Positions 57,514 through 64,000 of a DNA stretch of 64,000 nt are shown piece after piece. The number at the start of each line of letters is the position of its first letter. Positions within the stretch are counted from its first letter, which is position 1. Location: contig BCIG01000011.1 of assembly GCA_001599915.1 (NCBI GenBank), positions 186,001 to 250,000 on the forward strand, read 5' to 3'. The notes beneath the pieces were generated by a model. The model searched no databases. It was given only the letters and a program-made list of their open reading frames with translations, and was not told the origin of the DNA. The stretch comes from Symbiotaphrina buchneri. Its lineage: Eukaryota > Ascomycota > Symbiotaphrinales > Symbiotaphrinaceae. The translations under genes were made by a program, and so were the position numbers.

Positions 57514-58596
57514 TGAGGGGAGCGCTTTTAAATTTATGGAGTAGGCAGTCGTCCGTCCAGTTTGGCCAGGTCCGATTGCTTGAAGCTTGGATGCTGAGAG
57601 GCACGCAACTGATGGCGAACATTGACATCACCTCCACAAACAGAAAGAGGGATTTGATTGGGCCATTGGCGGGCACGCTTGGGGGAACCAATCAGAGACC
57701 TGCTACGCGAAGCAACCTCCCACAGCATAGTTTGGAGTGAAGGCACTGATATCACGAGTTCTCAGGGTCTTCATCATCATAAGGAGAATCGCCCAGGGTA
57801 AATCGCCTGCTTTTGGTCCACTATGATGCGCTCAAGGGCACAAACGAAGTTGATTGCTGTTGATAGAAGACTACTTTGACCTCAGGAAGCCGTAAGGTAA
57901 AAGCAAAAAACAACGTAGTGTCACATTTCATCCTCATTGGGTAGGCTCCGGCCTCTATGCATGTTGCTGTCACAGTAGAGGCAATGCCGGAACAGCGCTT
58001 CATATTTAAAAGAAACACTTGTATGAAGTATCATCATAACAGTCATTCGCTTTCATTATCTAACAGCTTTCAGTTGATTCTATGCTTGTGCGATGAAATC
58101 TGCATCCCTATGAATGCGCTCCGCGGTGCTGATCCAACCGAAATGATGCAAAGGCTTCGCGACCGAAACATCACTCAATCATCATTAATTCTTTGTAGTT
58201 GGGGGCATATCGTCGTGACTCTCATAATGTGGCGGTTTTCAAAGTCCACGTCCTGCAAATAATCGCCTCATATTCTCATCGGCTCTCCGCCCTAGTATGT
58301 GAGCAGCTACGCGGACGGCGTCTCTTTGCCTTCGCTCAAAATGTGACATCTTCATCTTCTGCATTCCCAGACCCGAATGTGCCTACTCGAAGTTCTTGTG
58401 AGCTATGTGCCCATCTAATGGGACATTTTCTTACCCACCTGTCGTGTTCTGCGAAGTCCGATTTCTCTGTTTTCTCACCGCCCCAGACTTGTCGGGACTG
58501 TAGCCCCCGGTGGAGGATAGAGGTCTGGGCCCGGTGGGCTTGCGTTGTGGAACTTGGCTTGAGGCTGAGCGAGGAGAGCCATTAGGCTGCAAAATG
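57514..58596. promoter_or_regulatory. Sdh5 promoter and 3' flank of the large SR-rich gene
   Basis: A spacer of about 1.1 kb between minus-strand genes. It should contain the promoter of the SDH assembly factor gene at its left and the 3' untranslated region of the large gene at its right. Plus-strand open frames (57957-58262, 58199-58585) look fortuitous. No repeat or RNA gene is seen. Confidence 0.45.
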
Positions 58597-61500
58597 TTAG
58601 CCTCCGTAGTTGCCAACATATTGATAGTGAGTGCTTGCCTGGTCGTACGCAGATCCGGCGCCATATCTTTGCCCTTCTTTGGGTGCGGCCAAATGACTGG
58701 AGACGTCATACTCAGAGGAGCCGTCTCTTGATCTGATTTTCGGAGGCCGTTGTGGCAACAGAGGCTCGTCAGGGATCTTTGGAGGCCGTGGTGGTGGTGC
58801 TGATGTTTCGTCTGCCGACCGTTCTGAGTAGCCTCCATCTGAAGCGGCTGGAAGCAGGCTTGCAGCACCGTCGGCCTGAGACACACCTTGATTATGAGGG
58901 AAGCGGGCTAGACTAGGGCTGGAACCCCAGTGATCGGACATAGGGGTCGACGGAGAGCCGAAATGTTGCGCTTGCGACTCGAGCTGATGCTGATATCGTG
59001 GAGTCGGTCCTGGACGGGGTTGGGGATGCTGAAGATTCATCGAGTTTCGATACCCTTGATATTTGGGATCTTCTTGTACGACTGAGGGGACCAAGGGAGA
59101 CGGAGGCCGATTCTCTGCGCCTGTCGGATCATCGTCTGGTGGATATGAGGAAAGCCTGTCTTCGGGTTTTGGTTGATAATAACTCGCATCAGGATATCCC
59201 AAGTCTGATCCAGAACGAGACACGTGGGAGTAAGGTCTATCTCTCTCACGACTGCCTTTGAAAGTCCTCGCTACAGATGATGCTGTTGTCTCTGACCAAC
59301 GAGAAATCTTCGGGAAGAACCCGCCGGAGGAGCTATTTGATTTGTGCTTGCGGCTCTTCTCCGTCTTTGGAGTATGTTCAGCACTCTGCGGGCCGCTCGG
59401 TATCTGGGCTTGTCGAGTCGCCGTCTGTGGGGGAGCGGACCCACCACGAGTGGCCTCTTGAGTCGGCGTAAGCAACACATTGTTGTCTTCCGCTTGGTTC
59501 TCCAATGGCACTTCGTTCTGTTCGGCGAGCTCTTCATCATCTTCCAAAACCGTGCTGATTCTGTTTCCGGAGCTCCGGCGTCCATCATATCTCGTTGAGC
59601 GTGAAGGTGGGTTTGAGGAATAACCTGACTGTTCACCGGTTGTTGAGGACGTGCCTGCTTGACCCTCCGGTTCGTAGCCGTCTGGGGCAGAGCGCAGATC
59701 ATTATACGAATCCATACTATTAGGATGCGTCCCAATGGATGGTCGTACTTCGTTTCCCGCTTTCAAGCCCTCAACTTCGCCCAGGAGCTGCACAAGCCTG
59801 AACACGGATCAGCGAACCGACCCTTGTCAGGGTCCAGGATCTACTCACATATCTTCAATCCGTGCTAGATCGTTAGTACTCCGCATACTCAGTCCTTTGA
59901 GAGCTCGCCTGAACACGTTCCCCCTTTTGGCGGGAATGTCGTCGCTATCATCGTTCTCCATAGAGCGGCGAGGTATCCGTGGGGTCCCCAGCGGCTGTGG
60001 CCTGGGTCCCTGAAGGACTTTCTGGACGATACGATCCGCATTCTTGCTAGTTTGGTCTATGACATTTCGTTCGTTCTCCGCCAAAAGTCTCTTCATATCC
60101 TCGAATGAGTTTCGCATCTCGGCTGCGCTCCGAACGAGGGTGACTAAAATCTCCGTGTCCCGGGCATTCCGTTGAGCATCGCGAACGGTAAGCTACGAAG
60201 GTGTTAGCAAGGCAGTAAGAATATACTCAAGAAAGTGGGACGCACATGGTCCATCAGAGCGATGATATCCTTTGACTGAATACGGTCTATTCCTCTTCCT
60301 GTAGCACTATCATACAAGGGCGATGCCATACCCTGTGAGTAGCCGCTAAGATGACGGACATGCTTTTGACTCGTGAAAGGATCATCTGGCAAGTCATCCA
60401 AGGTCGGCAGATTCCCATCGTCGTACATGCTGAATTCACGAGTCCTAGTAGTTTTGGGTTCCGGCATAATGTCAGGCGACCGGGGGTTGGCAGCGGATAT
60501 GTAACCCTCGTCCCTGAGTGCTGGCGCGGGCCCGATGTTATCTTCTAAATACCGATGATTATCGACTTCGAAGGCGTCTCCCATATCTGGGTCATAAATG
60601 GTTCCATGAGGTTGAGCAGCCATCTGGTCATAGGAGCCATTCTCGCTGCGGGTGATCCCTGGATCCTGATGGGCAAGAGGTGTCGCTACTAAGCCAGGCC
60701 CGCCGGGATTTCCAACAGATCGAGTACCTGACGGACCTAGAGTGTCTTGAGCCTGAGATGGCTCATACGTCCAATGATCCTGGTTAGGGATCTGTGCCCC
60801 ACCGATTGGTCCTTGGATAATAGAAGGATTGGTGCTAATCTCGGACTCCTCTCCAAGCCCATGACCGATCTCGGGCAATGGATCATCAGCTACGGGAAGA
60901 CCGCTAGCACCCATGTGAATTTCTTCGTCCAATGCTGGTATGCTCTGTGAAGTATCCCTGTATGCTTCCTCTGTCGCAGACCGTCGATCATAGGAGGTAT
61001 CAAGTCCACGACTGTTTGAAGGTAACTGTCGTACCCCACCGGCGGTAGGTAGACTGCCGTCATATGTGTTAGTGGCAGCTGCGTCGTGAGATCTTCCAGC
61101 GTCATTAATGTAGTCAGGTGAGAAACGGTCATTTCGAGCGGACAGATTCGACCCTTCTAGTACAGAAGGATCATGGAGCGATGCTACTGCAGATTGGACT
61201 GCAACTGGAGTGTGGCGATATTCCGGATTTGCACCCACGCCTTGAATCTGTTGACCTGCGGCTACCTTGTCCAGATAAGGCGCATCCAAGCTATCATCCG
61301 TGTAGTTGGTCAACCGGTTGTAGTCAATCGTCGAATCCCGCAAACTCTCGTAGTCATAAGAAGCTCGATACCGGTCATTCTCCCGATGCTGGTCGTCATA
61401 CCAGTGATCCAACCCCTGTTTGTCCGAACCAGACTCTCGTTCATTCAGAGATCCGCTTGAGCCGACGCTGCGCGTCGTTTGATACATGTCTCGAGATGCC

Positions 61501-63473
61501 GGGCCCATGCTTTCCTCCCTATAACTCGCGACACTCTGGATGGGACTAAGGCCTTGCGGTTGTCGGCGACCCAAATGCTCCTCGTGAGCGCTTTTGGTAG
61601 GGCTGTAGTATGAGTTTTGCTCGGTGAAACTGTCTTGGACGCCCGATGCACCGGCAGCTGGTTGGACGGCATTGCGTCCGCTGTCACTGTACTGAATGCT
61701 TCGATCACTACCAACACTATGCAGGCTGAGATCTTCCCTGAACTCATTGCTGTGATCAGTACCAAGTTCCTTCTGCAAAGCAGTGGGCTTCCTGGTGGGC
61801 GTTTGCGAACCAGGAGACTTGATCACACGCAACGGACTGCTTGCAAGGCGTAACGGATCCGTTGCGGCGGAGTCAGCGGTAAGTATTGATTCTCTGGTGA
61901 GCTCGGAACTGTGCATATCACTGCTTAGCGGCATCATAGGTATATCCCGTGTTTGCCCGCCTTTGAGGCTTTCCGAATGACTGACGCTCCTGCTCCGGCT
62001 TTTGCTGTGCCTCTTCCGTCTCAGGCCTTTGTCTTCACTCGATAGGGAATCATGATGCTTTAACGCAGCTGCGGTGAGACCAGCACCTATCAAGCCAGCA
62101 GCGACAGTGTTCCGCGCAGTATGGCGATCCTTGCTTCTCCTCTTGCGCAATTGCCCTCCATCCTGCACGACAGTCTCCTCCGAGACACCTCTACTATTAC
62201 TCTTTTCAGAAGCATTCGTGCGATTTTCTGACGGTCCGCGTCCCTTGATTCTCGTGTAGTCAGAGGAGAGGGCCCGGCGTTCGCTGCCCTCATCCTTATT
62301 CGATGCAACAACCTTATGGCGACCAGCCACGTCTGGTGCGCTTGAGGTTTTGGATACTCGGCGGCTACTGCTTCGTTGGGTAGGACTATAATTAGACTCG
62401 AGAGACTCTCCACGCTCCTCCTCTAATCTACTTTGGTTCCGCTGTGCCGCATTTTCCCTCTTAAGAGCTGAGAGTTCCGGAAGAATAAGACGGCGGATCG
62501 CATCCTCGACCGTCTCGAGTAGTCTAGGATTATTCAAGGAGGATTTGGAAGTGCCGGAGCGGACTGAATACTGATCTCCTGAGCGCCTCTTGGGTGAGAC
62601 TTGCGATGCAGTGAGCAGACTGCTCTCAGCACCGCTGGTCAGATCTTCGTCGTGGTGGCTTTTGCTAGATCGTCGGTGTTTCGGCGAAGTAACTCCCTCC
62701 ACGTACTCCTTACTCACACTTCTGCTTCTGCTCTGATCACCACGCTTGCGCCTACTGCTAGACTCGCGAGGTCTATGGCCCAGCTTTTCAATGACCTTCT
62801 GTGCTATCCTCTCTCTGCTCAAACTCCTGCTTCTTCGCCTAGTGGGCGTTTTCAATTTATCAGCGGTTTCCAGGACAGATCCTCTTGTGGGACTCCGGCT
62901 ACGCCTGCGGCGGGGCGTGCGTTCACCGACCGGAACATCCAGGAGACTATCTGGAGGCATGGACGAAATCTCGGAAGTATTAATCATGACTTGTTTGGAC
63001 GCTCTTGGGGAGGTGGTAGCGGAAAGCGGGCTTTGGAGTGGCCGCATGACTTCTATCTCGACGGGTGGACGATTCAGGCCGATATTGGACTCATCTGTTG
63101 CCGAAGCGTAGGACTCGAGGCTCCTGCTGTCAGCACCCTCAACGTGAGCTTTTGGATCAAGCGAGATGCGCTTCGTATACGAAGGCTGCCGCAGTCGGCC
63201 AGTTCCGCTGATTTGTATGTGATCTTCCTGTTCCCGCGCCTTTCGCGCAGCTGATGGGGTGACCTTGACCCTTACGCTCGGCCTCGACTGGACAGTGTCC
63301 CCTCCTCTGCCTGCCTCGAAATATTCGATCAACAGCGACGTTTGTGACTGATGTGTCGTATGCGTAAGTCCGCTGCGGGAATCGCGGTCTGTTCGTTTCG
63401 GTCGTGTTGAAATTGTAATAGGACTACCATCTTCCGGGATTGAGTAAGAGGTACGATCTGTACGACGAGACAT
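58597..63473 (-). CDS. Very large Ser/Arg-rich filamentous-fungal protein of unknown function
   Basis: Exons 63473-60246, 60192-59849 and 59797-58597 (minus) join to 1590 aa. Most of the protein is disordered and rich in Ser, Arg, Asp and Pro. An SR-repeat region lies near residues 180-280 (RRRRSRSPTRG, RRRSRSLSRER, QSRSRSVSKEY). A small Gly/Ala hydrophobic stretch (AAGLIGAGLTAAAL) interrupts it near 475. The only region that looks folded is around residues 1070-1200: LTVRDAQRNARDTEILVTLV, then a helical, coiled-coil-like stretch, FRRALKGLSMRSTNDLARIE and MLVQLLGEVEGLKAG. The C-terminal 390 residues are Pro/Tyr-rich. I do not recognise the family; a cortical or scaffold role is only a guess. 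An in-frame ATG at 63569 would add 32 residues, but a 39-nt intron-like segment with a ccacag acceptor ends just before 63473, so I prefer the later start. Confidence 0.78.
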
Positions 63474-64000
63474 ATCTGTGGCCAGATCTGTCCCTGTTAG
63501 GCTCTCACCTGTTGGGTCTGAGCTATCTGTCGGCGCAGGCAACGGCGGCTTCGTGGGCTCCACTCCCATTATCGCTCAATTTTAGGAGGAATCGTCGAAC
63601 AAGTGAAGGGACGGCTGGGTTTGGCAGCTTCCCCTTAGAGCGATTGGTGGGGGCAATCTGGCAGAACCCCGATCCGGATACTGTGCGGAGTGGCATCCAA
63701 ACACAGAGCTCGGACTGAGAGGTTCTGCTGGCCGATTCCCCTTTGCCAGTCAACAGCTAACAAATATCTCGCAAATATTGACACTGCTCGGCATAGCAAA
63801 GGCGTGCGAGCCTAATGAGCGATGTTGACGGTAGGCAAGATACGCAATGGCAGAAGCAGAGGTACAGGCGGAGATGCAGAATAAAGTAAGGTAGATGAGT
63901 GAGTTGGTCTGCAGGGGTGCAGCATGCGGTGAAGTCGCTAAGCACCCAGGGATTGTGATGGGCTGTGCTGGCAGGCGGACAGGCGGGTCGTTGCCAGAGT
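63474..64000. promoter_or_regulatory. Upstream region of the large SR-rich gene, to the window edge
   Basis: About 0.5 kb of upstream sequence. Just before the chosen ATG is a gtgaga...ctaac...ccacag segment (about 63475-63513) that may be a leader intron. No other gene is seen to the end of the window. Confidence 0.4.

Overview
The window is nuclear DNA of a filamentous ascomycete, most likely a eurotiomycete (Aspergillus/Penicillium relatives). Nearly every gene has several short introns of about 50-60 nt with GT...AG borders and CTRAC-type branch sites. The gene set is typical of such fungi and includes a probable WetA conidiation regulator, a Ste7/MkkB-type MAPKK, the Arp1/NudK dynactin actin, an Flc/TRP-like membrane protein and an Nce102-like MARVEL protein. 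Twenty protein-coding genes can be supported, 19 of them with spliced or single-exon models whose summed exon lengths keep frame from ATG to stop; the MFS transporter needs an unusual acceptor. No tRNA, rRNA, transposon, virus-like element or CRISPR array was recognised.

Layout, left to right: a secreted GDSL esterase (533-1749, +); an IFRD-family ARM protein (2069-3663, -); a Ste7/MkkB MAPKK (4591-6220, -) divergent from SPT6 (7000-11494, +); Arp1/NudK (12399-13747, +); a Par32-like GRGGAGN protein (15327-15824, -); an ALDH3-type fatty aldehyde dehydrogenase (17291-18999, -); exosome RRP4 (19600-20761, -); a zinc alcohol dehydrogenase (21208-22370, -); the SM protein SLY1 (23208-25569, -), divergent from a PNUTS-like protein with TFIIS-N, RVxF and CCCH parts (26761-30464, +); an Flc/TRP-like protein (32633-35118, +); the p24 protein ERV25 (35997-36858, -); an Nce102-like MARVEL protein (37548-38122, -); SNF1 kinase (39584-42130, -); a conserved fungal protein of unknown function (42791-43662, -) divergent from an MFS transporter (44442-46280, +); a sterol-glucosyltransferase-like protein (47322-51183, +); WetA (51808-53805, -) with a 2.7 kb upstream gap; the SDH assembly factor SDHAF2/Sdh5 (56480-57513, -); and a very large serine/arginine-rich protein of unknown function (58597-63473, -).

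These are mostly housekeeping and regulatory genes that happen to be neighbours; nothing indicates a biosynthetic cluster or a transferred island. Links are thematic only: SLY1 and ERV25 both serve ER-Golgi traffic; SNF1, the Ste7-type MAPKK and WetA belong to nutrient, mating/development and conidiation control.

The most interesting signals are regulatory or concern protein ends: nine CATTCY (AbaA-type) hexamers in about 1.4 kb upstream of wetA, one pair forming a perfect inverted repeat; a last-exon splice in the aldehyde dehydrogenase that creates an SRL peroxisomal signal after a hydrophobic tail; a fungal PNUTS-type architecture; an MFS gene that only stays open through an unusual GAG splice acceptor; and an 80-codon open frame behind the Nce102-like gene that alternative splicing could add. 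I did not find a clearly undescribed multi-gene system.
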